A stretch of DNA of 64,000 bases, from assembly GCA_947646735.1 (NCBI GenBank), contig CANTFK010000765.1:124001-188000 (forward strand). The letters run 5' to 3'. This stretch comes from Peronospora farinosa (Eukaryota; Oomycota; Peronosporomycetes; Peronosporales; Peronosporaceae). Made by a program: the position numbers and the translations under genes. Under the pieces are notes generated by a model. That model ran no database searches, had not been told where the DNA came from, and worked only from the letters and a program-made list of their open reading frames with translations. Shown piece after piece: positions 33,379 through 43,805 of the stretch. The stretch's first letter is position 1. The number at the start of each line of letters is the position of its first letter.

Positions 33379-33420
33379 ACCAGTAGGGCGCCCTGCACCT
33401 ACTGGTCCCGACCGTTTTTT
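33379..33420 (-). promoter_or_regulatory. GypC -1 ribosomal frameshift cassette
   Basis: In the minus-strand gag frame CCA AAA AAC contains the heptamer A AAA AAC (33420-33414). After a 7-base spacer comes a perfect 9-bp stem ACCAGTAGG / CCTACTGGT with a 10-base loop (33406-33379). The gag TAG (33401-33399) lies in the stem. The -1 frame is open through the protease. It is the same design as at 13162-13202, although the loop and spacer sequences differ. Confidence 0.78.
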
Positions 33421-34448
33421 GGACGTGCGGCCGGTACAGCACCCTCATGATGGGCGTCCACTACTTGCACCGATAATGGGGCTGGCGCACGGCACTCTGC
33501 CGCGCGATGTCCTGACTTGAGACAACGAAAGCAAACCATTGGACGCCCGGTGCGAGCGTCACCTTTATGATGAAAGACACGTCGCCGGTCACCCGACGAC
33601 TCAATAACGTCGATCTCCATAGGTTCTGGGCCAGAAGGCCGGGGAACGCTGACGACCGAGGGTTTGGCATAGGCCTTTGTGACCCTAAAGTCTTCACGGA
33701 GTGCGATGGCGAATGCCTCCTCCAATGTGGCAGGCTCGGCGCGCTCCAGCGATAAGCGGGTCTGCCCCTCACGCATACCATCCACAAAGACATTCACCTG
33801 TGTGTACATGTCCATGGGGTGCGTGATAATACACGACGCCAGATGCCTAGCCATCTGTACGTAGTCGCGCATCGCCATTTTACCCTGTCGCATCGACAGG
33901 AATCTTGATCGCACCAGTTTCTCCTCTTGTGGTGGCTCGAAGGCAAGACGGAGATCGTCCTGGATGGTATCCAATGTGGGAAACGCGTGCTCGTCCACAA
34001 CGAGTTTACCAAGGGCCCACTCCTTGGCCTTCCCGGTGAGGCGGGAAAGAAGAAAGTTGACCTTCGCCTGTGGAGCCTCAAGAAGTCTCGAGGCGATGGC
34101 GATATCAACTTCTCGGAACCACCGATTCAGCGATAACCGGTCCTTACCTTCTCCAGAGTAGGAGGAGGTTTCCATCTTCACGGCCTCATTACGTGAAGGG
34201 CGCGAGGGAGTTAAGCCTCGCCGGTTGGATTCGGCGAGCTCGCGTGCCATAAACTCATGTATGGCGAGACGTTGCGCGTCAGGGGTCGCTGATCTCATCA
34301 GCGACGCGACGAATGCCTCTCCCGATATCGCCGCGAGGCGATTAAGGGCATCCCACTCAACACCAGTAAGATGGGGGAAGGTCGCGTGCTCCAGAAATAA
34401 ATCTGAAGCGTCAAAGTACGACGATTCGCTCATCCCAAACTCGGGCAT
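33399..34448 (-). CDS. GypC gag, intact
   Basis: An uninterrupted frame of 349 residues from ATG 34448 to TAG 33399, starting 9 bases after the primer binding site. It has the capsid-like region ([62 protein letters not shown], about residues 25-200), a conserved [10 protein letters not shown] segment and one CCHC zinc knuckle [14 protein letters not shown] near residue 305. Gag assembles the particle and binds the element RNA through the knuckle. This is the only full-length gag in the window and could in principle serve other copies in trans. Confidence 0.92.
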   Translation of the reverse strand: MPEFGMSESSYFDASDLFLEHATFPHLTGVEWDALNRLAAISGEAFVASLMRSATPDAQRLAIHEFMARELAESNRRGLTPSRPSRNEAVKMETSSYSGEGKDRLSLNRWFREVDIAIASRLLEAPQAKVNFLLSRLTGKAKEWALGKLVVDEHAFPTLDTIQDDLRLAFEPPQEEKLVRSRFLSMRQGKMAMRDYVQMARHLASCIITHPMDMYTQVNVFVDGMREGQTRLSLERAEPATLEEAFAIALREDFRVTKAYAKPSVVSVPRPSGPEPMEIDVIESSGDRRRVFHHKGDARTGRPMVCFRCLKSGHRAAECRAPAPLSVQVVDAHHEGAVPAARPKNGRDQ

Positions 34449-34456
34449 AGGAAGGA

Positions 34457-34472
34457 CTACAAAGTGCTACCA
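34457..34472 (-). other. GypC primer binding site
   Basis: On the minus strand TGGTAGCACTTTGTAG starts two bases after the 5' LTR. It shares its first 11 bases with the other elements. Confidence 0.78.
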
Positions 34473-34474
34473 GG

Positions 34475-34818
34475 TGTAACAAGGCTAGAACGTACCGTCA
34501 CTAGCTTACACGTGCGCTTGAGAAAGACTCAAGCCCAAGTATTAGGTATTAAGTAAATTTAACTCTGATTTTTATTTTGGTTTTAATTCGTACTAATTAC
34601 GAAGATTTTTTAGTCGTAATAAATACGACAGTGTTCCCGCCTTTCGGGAACCACACAATTTCAGGTTGATTTATCATTGGTCCATATTGGGGACTTTAGG
34701 CCCAATAATAAACCAATAATAAATTACCACGCTGTGCCCGCTATTCGGGCCCAGCACCTGCCTACATATGTAATTCTTTATTTGTGTTAATGCTATATGT
34801 GTAATGTAGCCCATTACA
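34475..34818 (-). repeat. GypC 5' LTR
   Basis: 344 bp. In plus orientation it reads TGTAACAAGG to CCCATTACA and is followed by the duplicated ACAAG. Confidence 0.95.
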
Positions 34819-34823
34819 ACAAG

Positions 34824-34960
34824 TGTGATCGACGATCGTGATCAAAAAGTGTGATCGACGATCGTAACCTCGATCCAGAAAGCCGATCGCGAGATGTAAC
34901 CGGTTACAGATCGATCGTAACCTCGATCGACGGATCAAGATCGCGATGGTATCCGAAGTA
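34824..34960. repeat. GATC/CGATCG satellite, right part
   Basis: It continues the array of 26690-27092 with the same blocks (AAAGCCGATCGCGA, GTAACCGGTTACAGATCG) and ends near 34955. Confidence 0.85.
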
Positions 34961-35653
34961 CACTACATATCGAGATCTGATTTCCTGAAAGAGACGACAC
35001 GCGGCAGTAGGTACTGTCATACAGATAGGCATAATCGTAGGATTTGGTATTTCATTGGTTAACATTAAACAGAGTTTCTTTTACTTCGAACTATGCACGC
35101 AGACTTCTCTTCCGGGCGGATAACTTTGGCCGCCCGACGATCAAGAGCTTCTGCTACGCTACGACATGTGATATCCCTGGATTGTTTGGCCAGGGATTAC
35201 AAGAACTCTCAACCCAAGCAAAAAAAACCTGCGATCGGACGCAGTATACAACGTAAAGGACAAGGCACAAGATCGAGACGGCTCAAGTGGTCAGAAGATC
35301 AAGTGAAATCAAGTGGATCAAGTATCTACATTTGGATAAGGCGGTCTCAAGACAGACCAGGGTGACTCATAGAGCACCCCCCATACAACTTTCGATCGCG
35401 TGAGGATTTTCCACGTGATCGACCCCCCGACCAATCCCCAACCCTGGTCAAGTTCAGCATCGACTCAAGTCCACCGAGAAGAGTGCAGCCCGCCCTACCG
35501 ACGGGTACACAAGGTGAGGAAGGAAAGTTACACGGATACGGGGTACCCCCTCCGTTAGTCGGTCGTCTGGGCTCCAGTGAGAGTCGGGATCACATCAGAA
35601 ATTTGTGATCGCCACTCCACCACACCCACGCGTTCCGTTAACGCTACCACCGA
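34961..35653. other. Repeat-derived spacer
   Basis: A 90-codon frame (35093-35365) shows no known family. Positions 35478-35640 are a module that returns at 40685-40840: GAGTGCA, CCGACGGGTACACAAGGTGA, GGGGTACCCCCTCCG and CCACTCCACCACAC occur in the same order in both. It may be a leader or gag piece of another element. Confidence 0.45.
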
Positions 35654-36501
35654 GTGGTTCAGGGCTTGGTGGGAGAGAGGTTGCCGATCGGCTATGCTGA
35701 TGTCATCCCTAATACTGTTAAGAAACAGGTGAACGCGTATCTCGCAACGCGGTCGAATGTCTTACGACATGTGCGCGACGCAATGGCTGATAGCCACGAC
35801 AAACAGAAAGAATATGCTGATGCTAAAGGCAGAAGTTGTATTGATATTAATGAGGTCGAAGAGCAAGTCTTACTTAATGCTAAGAACCTACCTACAAACG
35901 TAGTGTCTGCTGTCTTGAAGACAAAATTGCGTCTGCGCTTTATCGGACCCTATACGGTCGTGGCCAAAAGAGGCCTAGCGTATACGCTTAATTTGCCGCG
36001 CAAATTGCGTACGCACCCCGTGTTCTATGTTGGCATGCTTAAGCTATATCGGGATCCGTCCCAAGTGAGCACTAAGACGCTCGCGCCGAGCTCATCGGCA
36101 TTGTCGCGGGACGAAGCATCTGCACCAACAGGTCAAGCTGACCCTGCACTCGGGTTCGGCTCTCTTCCAGCGACTCAAGACGGGAATCATCGACTGCACA
36201 TCCTCACGGAGAGAACGCACCTCTTGAAGTAGCTCGGCATGAGCTTGTGCCGGTACACCGGCCTCCTCCGGCATTGCTCGATGAGCAGGGGAACCTTCAC
36301 TTTCATGTTGAACGTCTACCGCAGAAACATCGTCGCCATGATCAAAACCAGTATCTGGTAAAGTGGCGGGGAATTATCCGAGTCGTGGAATTTATGGGAA
36401 TTCGAGGTTCCCCTGTGGCAAGATTGTTCGTACGCCCTGGACGTTTATTGAACGTCATTGCGCAGGGCCAACCTGTTGGCGATGACGCTTCTCACCAATA
36501 G
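35654..36501 (+). pseudogene. GypD integrase C-terminus and chromodomain
   Basis: The first frame (to 36232) has the retroviral integrase tail RHVRDAMADSHDKQKEYAD and the GPY/F module (LRFIGPYTVVAKRGLAYTLN, RTHPVFYVGMLKLYRD). A second frame (about 36255-36501) has PPPALLDEQGNLHFHVERLP and the chromodomain start QYLVKWRG, but the expected aromatic and W-E-P positions are lost. In this family the chromodomain steers integration to chromatin marks. Confidence 0.75.
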
Positions 36502-37315
36502 TGGTGAAGATGGGCGAGTTCGCGGCCTCTGCCTGTTGTGAGCTCGCGGATATAGGTGTAGCCGAAACACTGGAGTGCTGTGTAGCAGATGCATAGAGCA
36601 CTCGTTGTCTCCGCAACTGGCCTCTGGCCTTTAACTTGGCGTATTCAAAGCGCATCTTGCGATTTAGACGGACTTATGCCACCCTATCACTGGCGCGAAG
36701 AGCCTACATGCTTTTCACACGCCGCACATAATGTTCTCAGTGGACAAAGGAACTATCGTCTTCATCTTCCGTTTCGCCTGCGAAAAGCAAGATAGAGACC
36801 CCTTAATTGGAGGAACAGATGCACCATATCCAGGCGTGTCTTGTATTGGCTTAGAGTGGTCTTGACTGGTTCCAAATATCTTTGGCGAAAAGCCACTCAC
36901 GCGGCGAGCTCCTCGGGCGTAGTAGCCTCCGGTCCTATGGGCCATATATTCAAAAAGTTACCCGTGGCTTTTTCAAGACGCTCTTTTGACAGATCGAGGA
37001 TGAAAGGCAAAGTCTAAATGTCCTTTGTGTTGGCATGGTCTTTGCTTGGTATGCAGAGCTTGCCGTCGCTTGTAATGGCTGTTCCTGTTGCTCGTCGAGC
37101 GGGTTCGTGATCGAAGAAGGGGGCGTTTTGCCAGGAGCTGAGCGCATTGAGGTTATCGTGTCAGCAACACCATGTTCTAGGAACAGATTAGGTGTGCGTC
37201 GAGATTAATCTTTACCCTTAGGACTGGAATTAGACTCATAATTTTCGAGGAAGCTGGTATCACTTTCGTACTCCGCAACTTCCTCTAACTCTCCTTCAGA
37301 GAGCCTTAAACTCAT
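36092..37315 (-). pseudogene. GypD antisense ORF relic
   Basis: ATG 37315 (minus) opens an acidic Ser/Glu-rich start (MSLRLSEGELEEVAEYESD), crosses a TAA after about 38 codons and continues in the same frame to 36950. Further pieces follow (THRTGGYYARGARR-like part at 36930, MRFEYAKLKARGQLRRQR at 36655). It ends with a coiled-coil piece (HAELLQEVRSLREDVQSM, 36240-36185). Its place, direction and order of acidic, basic and coiled-coil parts match the antisense frames of GypA, GypC, GypE and GypF. Confidence 0.5.
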
Positions 37316-37447
37316 GACTAGGGGTGTCATTTGCGTGTACAATGGTAACAACCGTTAGTTTTGATGATCATGTTTCGCAACCTCTTTAGGGATTATGTCG
37401 AGTGACATTCTATAGAAACGTCAGTCTGGTGGGGGAGAGGGTAACGG

Positions 37448-37878
37448 TGTTACACGACGGTTGTATCATCATACCGAAATTTTACGGTTGAAGTTTCTAT
37501 ATGAATACGGTATTCGGTATATTACACATATATTATTCTTGATGCTTCTCTTTAGAGAGGTATTACGTATGAGGGTTAAGATACGGTATTCGGTAATATC
37601 GTATCTTATCGATTAGGATTCGATAATTGATATCGCTATACTAAGTACATCATACAAAGATGTTTGGACAACATATCGTCCAATAAAAAAGTTTGCATAT
37701 TATAATTACTGTTTTAGTAATTAATCTAATGTAAAGTACTCAAAATTAAGATTATTTATAATATCTTAATGTATATATACAATCAGTTCTCATTTCAAGT
37801 TTAAGATCGCAAGTCTCGATAAGACTTGTTCTCTTGTGCACTTGCGTGCGCTGTTCTCTGAACCTCTATGCTTCTACA
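37448..37878 (+). repeat. GypD 3' LTR
   Basis: It starts TGTTACACGAC directly after the purine tract and appears to end CTTCTACA. It is AT-rich. Its end (TTGTTCTCTTGTGCAC, GTTCTCTGAACC) resembles 41005-41060, which may be a scrap of a related LTR. The right end is estimated. Confidence 0.6.
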
Positions 37879-37912
37879 CCTCTTAGTGACTCTCATACTT
37901 GGCGATAATCGT

Positions 37913-39480
37913 TTAAAGCTCGGGTGTAAGATTCTTCACGTACCAGAATCCTGTTACGTCTTGAGATAGACCACAATGGATCATAGCTTTTCGAGCGTAA
38001 GTCAGCCCGGCGTTGTCCCGCATCGGGTTTACATCACGAACGCAGTCGGAGGCCAACTGAAGGAAATATGATTTCCCTATATTCTTGAGCTTTCTCGACC
38101 ATTTTTTTATCCCCCCCGTCAGCACGGACGTTGTTAGACCACTCATTGCTCTGAATCAGCTCGAACTTCTTGATATCCCAGCGACGGGTCCATTCGTCCT
38201 TAATTTGGAAGATAAGAACGAATCAGCGGTCTGAACTAAACCAGTCGCACACGGCGGGAAGATAAGTATGGCCGTGTTCGTTTCAACCAGTGCACGGTCC
38301 AGATCTTGAGAGCCGTTGTGCCCGCCACAATTGTCGACCCACAAGTCTATTCTCTCTCGGCGTGGATCTAGTGGGTAGACACGGGGCTCTTTTATGTAAA
38401 ACGGGAACACCTGTTGCAATGGTCAAATGCGTTGCTCATGTCCGGCCGAATAGAGGCATCTTACCTGTTTATCTTTCCAGGCATTAAGACCTGTACGTTA
38501 GGATGCCCCTGAGATGGTTTCAGAAACGCCTTGTATGGGTTAGCTCCTGTTCTTGTTCATAAAAATCGTTATCGGGGCCACGATACGAGCTTGAGGGCCA
38601 CACGTAATAGTTCCCATCATCGTCATCGATTATCAACCGACTCGACATCGGCATATTTCACATTTGTGTCTCCGCGCAACCCTAGTGCAGTGCCGTTGTC
38701 TAAACACAACAATATAATAAGTATGTCAGACCCGCTTAATTGATCAAGTGAGTGCACCGACCGCAATTTATGACGAAATGTGTCTCGTCCATATTCCGCA
38801 TTTTGTTTTCATCGTACTACCCTCTCTCGAATCTGCGGTGAAGCACCCCCAAGTGGTGGACAACTGATCGCTCGATGCGATCAAGCTTCTTCGGGCTGAT
38901 CAGCAGCTTCCCCGATTGGCTGCGATTCACGATGTTGTTACGCTTTTAATATGAATCGGTCAGTATCATTATTGCACTCAACCGTCTACGGCAATCCACA
39001 TCATACATACCATGAAAATCTGGATCCAGCGAGATGGTATTTTTTATGATTAGATTCTGGTCCTTCTGATTAATGTAAGTGCTATTGTACACTGTATCGC
39101 TCTCTTGTACTACATCTTTGGCAACAAGACGCAGGACGGAAGCGGAGAACTTGACACCCAGTACCTTCAGGCGGTGGAACTCTAAGTAGAGGTCATCATG
39201 TGTCTGCAAAACCCAAAGCGGTCATAGGTCCACGAACATAGACTGTCTTGAGAAGGGAGACCGTACGGGTCGAATTTCCGAGAGAATAATCCGACTTCTG
39301 GTTGAAATCGTTGTAATGAGCTAAATTCTCAAGATTTTTCACCATCGGGTCGCCTTCGGGTAATTAACCTGCAAAAATTTGTTATATCATTACGGGGTCG
39401 TTGACAAAGTGTCAAATGAAAGGTAACTTACTTTGTACTCGCCGCGAAATTGAAACGGAAACTTGCCAATGGTTCTCACC
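37913..39480 (-). pseudogene. DDE transposase relic (pogo/CENP-B type)
   Basis: Pieces in several minus-strand frames fit a DDE_1-type transposase from N to C: a helix-turn-helix/CENP-B-like part (YLEFHRLKVLGVKFSASVLR, 39209-38946), NMDETHFVIN with the first Asp (about 38795-38766), ARIVAPITIFMNKNRS-like reading near 38570, LWVDNCGGHN with the second Asp (38342-38313), IFPPCATGLVQTADSF with the third acidic residue (38265-38218) and a helical tail ending at 37913. Stops and shifts separate the pieces. Such enzymes cut and paste DNA transposons. No terminal inverted repeats were identified. Confidence 0.72.
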
Positions 39481-39897
39481 TTTACACCCTTCCCACCATT
39501 TTTAGGGCACTATTAATCTCCCACCATATCACCCAAACTCGATCCGAGATTGTGAAAACCTGTTGAAGCTTGCGCTTTCTGGGATGACCACCGGCTGCTT
39601 CACCACCGTATCATTTACGACCGACTCCTTCACCCACGACAGATTGGGCAGCATGCGCGTTTGTGCCGCGCGAACAGCTTCTGTGGTGAAGTGCTAATTT
39701 TGTGATGTGGAGGTCCCAGAATCCAGTTGGATTCGGAGTTTAGGCCGTTGGTCAGGGACAGGGGACCAGAGAGACAGGGGCCTCGAAGGGGAGCGACCGT
39801 TGGTGGAGGACAATCCGCAGGATCCACCAAAGAAAATCAGTATCAGGGTACCGGTTAACCGGTACCAAAAGGAGTTGGTCATGGCCCTTCATTGATC
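39481..39897. other. Spacer, nothing recognised
   Basis: Only short frames are present. A short palindrome around GGTACCGGTTAACCGGTACC at 39849-39868 is the only feature that stands out. Confidence 0.4.
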
Positions 39898-40115
39898 GAC
39901 CTGGCCCCTCGCTGGTAGACCCGGGTCCCTCATAGGTCGACCTGGGTTCCTCATTGTCGACCTGGGTCCCTCATTGGTCGACCCGGTCCCTCATCGGTAG
40001 ACCTGGGTCCCTCGTCGGTAGACCCGGTCCCTCATCGGTCGACCTGGGTCCCTCGTTGGTTGACCCGTCCCCACATCGGTCGACCTGGCCCCTCATCGGT
40101 CGACCTCGGCCCCTC
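39898..40115. repeat. 20-21-bp minisatellite
   Basis: About ten head-to-tail copies of GTCGACCTGGGTCCCTCATCG and variants. The copies alternate between CCTGGG and CCCGG forms, which suggests a two-unit higher-order pattern of about 41 bp. Confidence 0.85.
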
Positions 40116-41671
40116 GGGGTTCAGCCACTCAAGACCAGTTAATACAAGGATAAGACCAGTCGACACAAGGAATCAGAGCTTCAGGCAAGGATAGAGTAAT
40201 GGAGTTAAAAGGATAGGACTATATTAAATACTACTCAATTTGCGATCTACGTGGCACGACTCCGTCACCCAAGAAGGACTTGTTCTAAGTTACTCACTGT
40301 TCCGGGAAGGGATATATTTTGGCCCCCCCCCCCGTCGAAGACAGTTGTGTAGCGAAGTTCAAGTGTGAATAGAGCTCCAGGATATATTTGGCCTGTGAGC
40401 TCGTTCGAGTAGAACACCCCCCCCCAAGACCCGCTATCGGAAGCGGCCTCCCTTACCTCACGGTCCGGGAGCAACGTAAAGGTCAGGTCAGGTGGTTGAT
40501 ACCTCTGAAACAAGAAGGAAAAGGCCAGGGACGACAAGCGCCCCTGAAGAATTTGGCTCTAAGTCCACTCTCGACAAGGTCGATCGAGTGGCCACCTACC
40601 GGCCCACCGAGTGAAGCATATCCACTCGAGGCCCCCCAGGTTCTACCTCCCTCAAGGCAGACGTCTACATCATCACCAAGTCCTTCGAAGAGTGCAACCC
40701 GCCAGCCGACGGGTACACAAGGTGAGAGAAGGTTCATACGCGGCATTGGGGTACCCCCTCCGACAGTCGGCAGTCCGGCACAGTGAGTGGTTTGGGGTCT
40801 CTTCATACAATTTTGAGAACCCACTCCACCACACTTCGATCGGCGACGCTGAGAATAGACTTGGCTGCATTACGTCTTTACAATGGAGGCAACTGCATTT
40901 GCAACTCCTTGGCGGAGTTCGATGGGTGGACGTGGTGCTCACACTTAAAGCGTGAGCCAAACTAATTACGAATTCGGGGATCCACACTAATTACGATGAA
41001 CGGTGTAGCTTGTTCTTGCACACTGTGCGTTGGTTCTCTGAACCATAAGCTATCTCTTGTAGACTAGAAGTCACTGCTAGCTATTTTAAACAGGGTGACT
41101 ATTAAATCCTTTCATTAGTTTCTTAGAAAATAAATGTCTTTAAGCCTTCAACTTTGATTAGTTCTATAGAACTAAGAATTTTTAGCCTAAAAGTTTTCCT
41201 CTGACTAATGAGTTGTGCAGCTTCGCTACATATAAACTTAAGGTGAACGTTTACATGCTTTATCTGACTTCATTTTTACTTGTTTGATAGCGTTCTAGTT
41301 GTCCATTTTCATGAACATTAAAAGCGCAACATAAAAACAAGTTCTCCAACCAACTACTTCAAAACTGAGAATACATTGGCGTTAATGTACGCAGCAACAT
41401 ATATATTTCGATTCAGCAGTTAAACTCGGCCGCTGAATTTAAATATGTGGCTGCATCACTGCTTTTTACTTTTTTTATAATGCTATCCACAATCATTCCA
41501 TCAATCCGAGCAATTTCATCACTTACGGACTTTCTATCTTGCTTATCTCAAAAAATCAGCATTGGTAAAACCCATGATGCGTAGCGGTAAGTTGGAGACA
41601 CCTTCACAATTCATAGGTAACTTGAGATCATGACTCTCAGCCAATAGCGCACAAAACGTTTCGCCAACTCT
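40116..41671. other. Spacer with a second copy of the 35.5-kb module
   Basis: 40685-40840 repeats the module of 35478-35640. Two poly-C runs (40326-40333 and 40419-40426) are present. 41005-41060 resembles the end of the GypD LTR. 41100-41671 is AT-rich and shows no gene. Confidence 0.45.
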
Positions 41672-42270
41672 TGTAGACGGGCACTTTAAGAAAGCTGCCA
41701 CGTGCTACTAGCACACACCTTTAAGAAGCGTGAGGAATTAGTTAAACCGTCTTACCTCCGCGTGCGGTGGTGATGGTGTTGGTCGGCGCCGAAGCGCTGT
41801 ACCGATCGTCGCCGGTCGCCTAAGCGATCCGCGCAACGAAATTCTAAATACAAGTGTTTCACTTGCTAAAAGCATATGCTTATCAAGATTCTCGTGCAAA
41901 GTGATAGGTAGTTAGAAAATTCAAGACTGACTTATATTTAATAAAAAGAATTAAGTATAAATCTATATACTGATTGATTAATTAAGCAAGATCAAATAAG
42001 CGCCTCTTTAAAATCGAATCCTGACATGAGAGCTTAAAATATAGTTAAGCTCGCTGACGACCTTCGCCTGTGACATTATCATGACGCCTGCTCCCACGTG
42101 GGCGTCATTCTCGCTGAATGTCAATCCATCAATGAATATTACATCCACGGGGGTGTTTACATAAATGTGCCTCACCCACGTGGAAGGCCTTAAGCACTTA
42201 CGTACCTATTAAGACCTGCCCGTTAAGTGACATATACTTAACGGACTCGTGTAATCATTCGTCTCTTACA
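41672..42270 (-). repeat. GypE 3' LTR
   Basis: 599 bp. In plus orientation it reads TGTAGACGGGC to GTCTCTTACA, followed by the complement of the purine tract (CCATCCCCCTCTTT, 42271-42284). A hairpin TTAAGTGACATATACTTAA lies near its U3 end, in the place where GypA has a different palindrome. It differs from the 5' LTR by roughly a quarter of positions. Confidence 0.85.
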
Positions 42271-42309
42271 CCATCCCCCTCTTTAGAACGAATTTTACAT
42301 TTTGTTAAA

Positions 42310-43805
42310 CATCGAAAGCATGGAGATGTACCGATACTTGGTAAGGCTGATGCTTCGCATACAAAGGCACCCATACAGAACAACACAAATCGCACGCGCC
42401 GCGATAACTCGCAGCCGTCGCTAAGTGTCTCTGTGACAACGCCGACACCTAGTGTCAACTTGTCAGGAGAGAACACGACTCCATCCCACTATTGTGCGAA
42501 TGATCACTTGTCTCTTATTGTTGACTACAATGAGAGCATGACATTGCCATCACCCTAAAAGGGTGATGAGCACAGTGCATTGATGGGACATATGTTCCCA
42601 TCATTTAAGATGCCTAACATTCAGGAAGCTTCCATGCTTCCTGACAGCGAGGATCATGCCTTGTCGACTGCGCCAAAGATCGCAGTGACCACACTGAGCT
42701 CGCTGCTTCGCAAGGAACAGACGCGGCTAAATATCAGTTCGGCGATTATAAATCGTCCGTCTCTGTCAAAATTACGTCTGCAGTCTTGACAATACATAAT
42801 GGAGAGTCAGAATCAGGCGAGAGTGAGCTAGATACTCCTTCGAATTCACAGTAAGTCTTACTAGCACGCCGTCGTGGGGGCGGCTACGTGAGTGTAGCTT
42901 TCCATCAATGTTACCGCCGTAGAGTAGTAACACTCGAGTGGAAATAGTGCGACGCTTTTTAGGCATGCCACTATTGACAATAATAAAGTTTTAGCCTCTT
43001 TCAATCATGGAAAAGGCAGGGTAAAGCGCTACTTCGTGCTTTCCCTATCTCGGTCGTGTTGCGTTAAAATGAAACAACCGACGAAGACGAGGCATAGCTC
43101 ATCTGCCGTGTTAAAGCGCATGCAGATGCAGTGAAAAAGAGGTCGCATCGAATTAGCTTCGCTATGACGCGTGCGAGGGAAATCTTGTGCGGTAAAAATA
43201 CCACCAAATTTCCCCTCGTCACGCCGTCCCTGCTAGTCCTTCAGAACCTAGCAGAGCAAGTGCAGCTGGTGCTTCTATTATTTTTGCGGCCACCATCCCA
43301 GGAATGTCGATAAGCAAAGCGTCGATCGGTTCCCAAGAGTCTAAAATCTTCGGGTAAACCTTCCACTGGACAAGGATCTGAAGCTTTGGCTTAACATGGC
43401 GGTGGGCAAACAACCGTCCAACAAGGAAGCGTGTGTTCCCACCCGCATTCACCAACACAGGTGGCGCCCGATAGGAGCGGCAAGTACGCCCGACTACTCG
43501 CGGCTGCTAATCCTGCTGCCGTTTAGTCGCAGGCAGAGAGAGCTGCGCTAACGAGGGAGAGAGCTGATCTCTCGAGTCAAGTCTCGCGAGTGACTTAGAA
43601 TTTTAAGATGTGAGGACGAAGGATCGTCAGGGGCATGATTGCCTACAACTTCGTATGATCATTTGGGAGCGACCGATAATGAAAGACTTCCGTCAAACGC
43701 GGAGTCCTCTTCTATCACCGAGTTTTCTATCGCCCCAGTCGTATACGGAAAGACTTTTGGATTCCTCGTCGCCTGATCGGCAGCGACGCTTGACTCACAG
43801 CTGAC
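42310..43805 (+). pseudogene. GypE antisense ORF relic
   Basis: In plus orientation the frame (from about 42336) reads LGKADASHTKAPIQNNTNRT and SLIVDYNESMTLPSP, then a TAA at 42556, then GDEHSALMGHMFPSFKMPNI, matching the GypA antisense protein step by step with in-frame insertions and deletions. Later homologous pieces are RAFPISVVLR (about 43036-43065), HRISFAMTRAREIL (about 43146-43187) and RSGKYARLLAAANPAAV (43475-43525) followed by a TAG at 43526-43528 in exactly the position of the GypA TAG, then SQAERAALTRERADL. It is now full of stops. Confidence 0.7.

Larger units (their letters stand above)
27913..33420 (-). pseudogene. GypC pol, one frame with five nonsense codons
   Basis: Entered by -1 slippage at 33414-33420, pol stays in a single frame to 27913. 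Its order is aspartic protease (ALLDSGATNNFF, about 33215-33250), acidic linker with VEQGFP repeats, block [20 protein letters not shown] (about 31940-32000), RT with YFDD at 31219-31230, RNase H (VVCDARDFAIG, YTDHASLR), integrase (CEICQRVKP, FVDRFSKM, VSDRDPRFTS, TDGQTERVN, 30000-29530), GPF module (FIGPFKVLKA) and chromodomain (RYRVRWLGFPPEQDTWEPRS, about 28290-28350). The breaks are TGA 32824, TAA 31162, TAG 30304, TAG 30238 and TGA 29275. No frameshift was found. RNase H has DARDF where relatives read DASNF. Confidence 0.92.
27098..34818 (-). mobile_element. Ty3/Gypsy chromodomain element GypC, nearly complete
   Basis: It has LTRs of 344 bp at both ends and ACAAG at 27093-27097 and 34819-34823, a perfect 5-bp target duplication. 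The same satellite continues on both sides, so it inserted into that array. By eye the LTRs differ at five bases (about 98.5% identity), the youngest pair in the window. Gag is open, the frameshift cassette is intact and pol stays in one frame with five nonsense codons. It also carries the antisense frame. Confidence 0.95.
35654..37878 (+). mobile_element. Gypsy element GypD, 3' fragment
   Basis: It begins abruptly inside the integrase C-terminal region and continues through chromodomain, an antisense frame, a purine tract (about 37429-37447, GGTGGGGGAGAGG) and one LTR. Everything 5' of integrase is absent, so it is a truncated relic. Confidence 0.75.

Noticed and set aside
35654..36232. Independent host chromatin gene.
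   Set aside because: The RHVRDAMADSHDKQ and FIGPYTVV motifs are the integrase tail of Gypsy elements, and an LTR with purine tract follows.
40388..40987. Overlapping frames on both strands around 40.4-41.0 kb.
   Set aside because: They show no family resemblance, sit over poly-C runs and a dispersed repeat, and vary in frame without a coherent protein.
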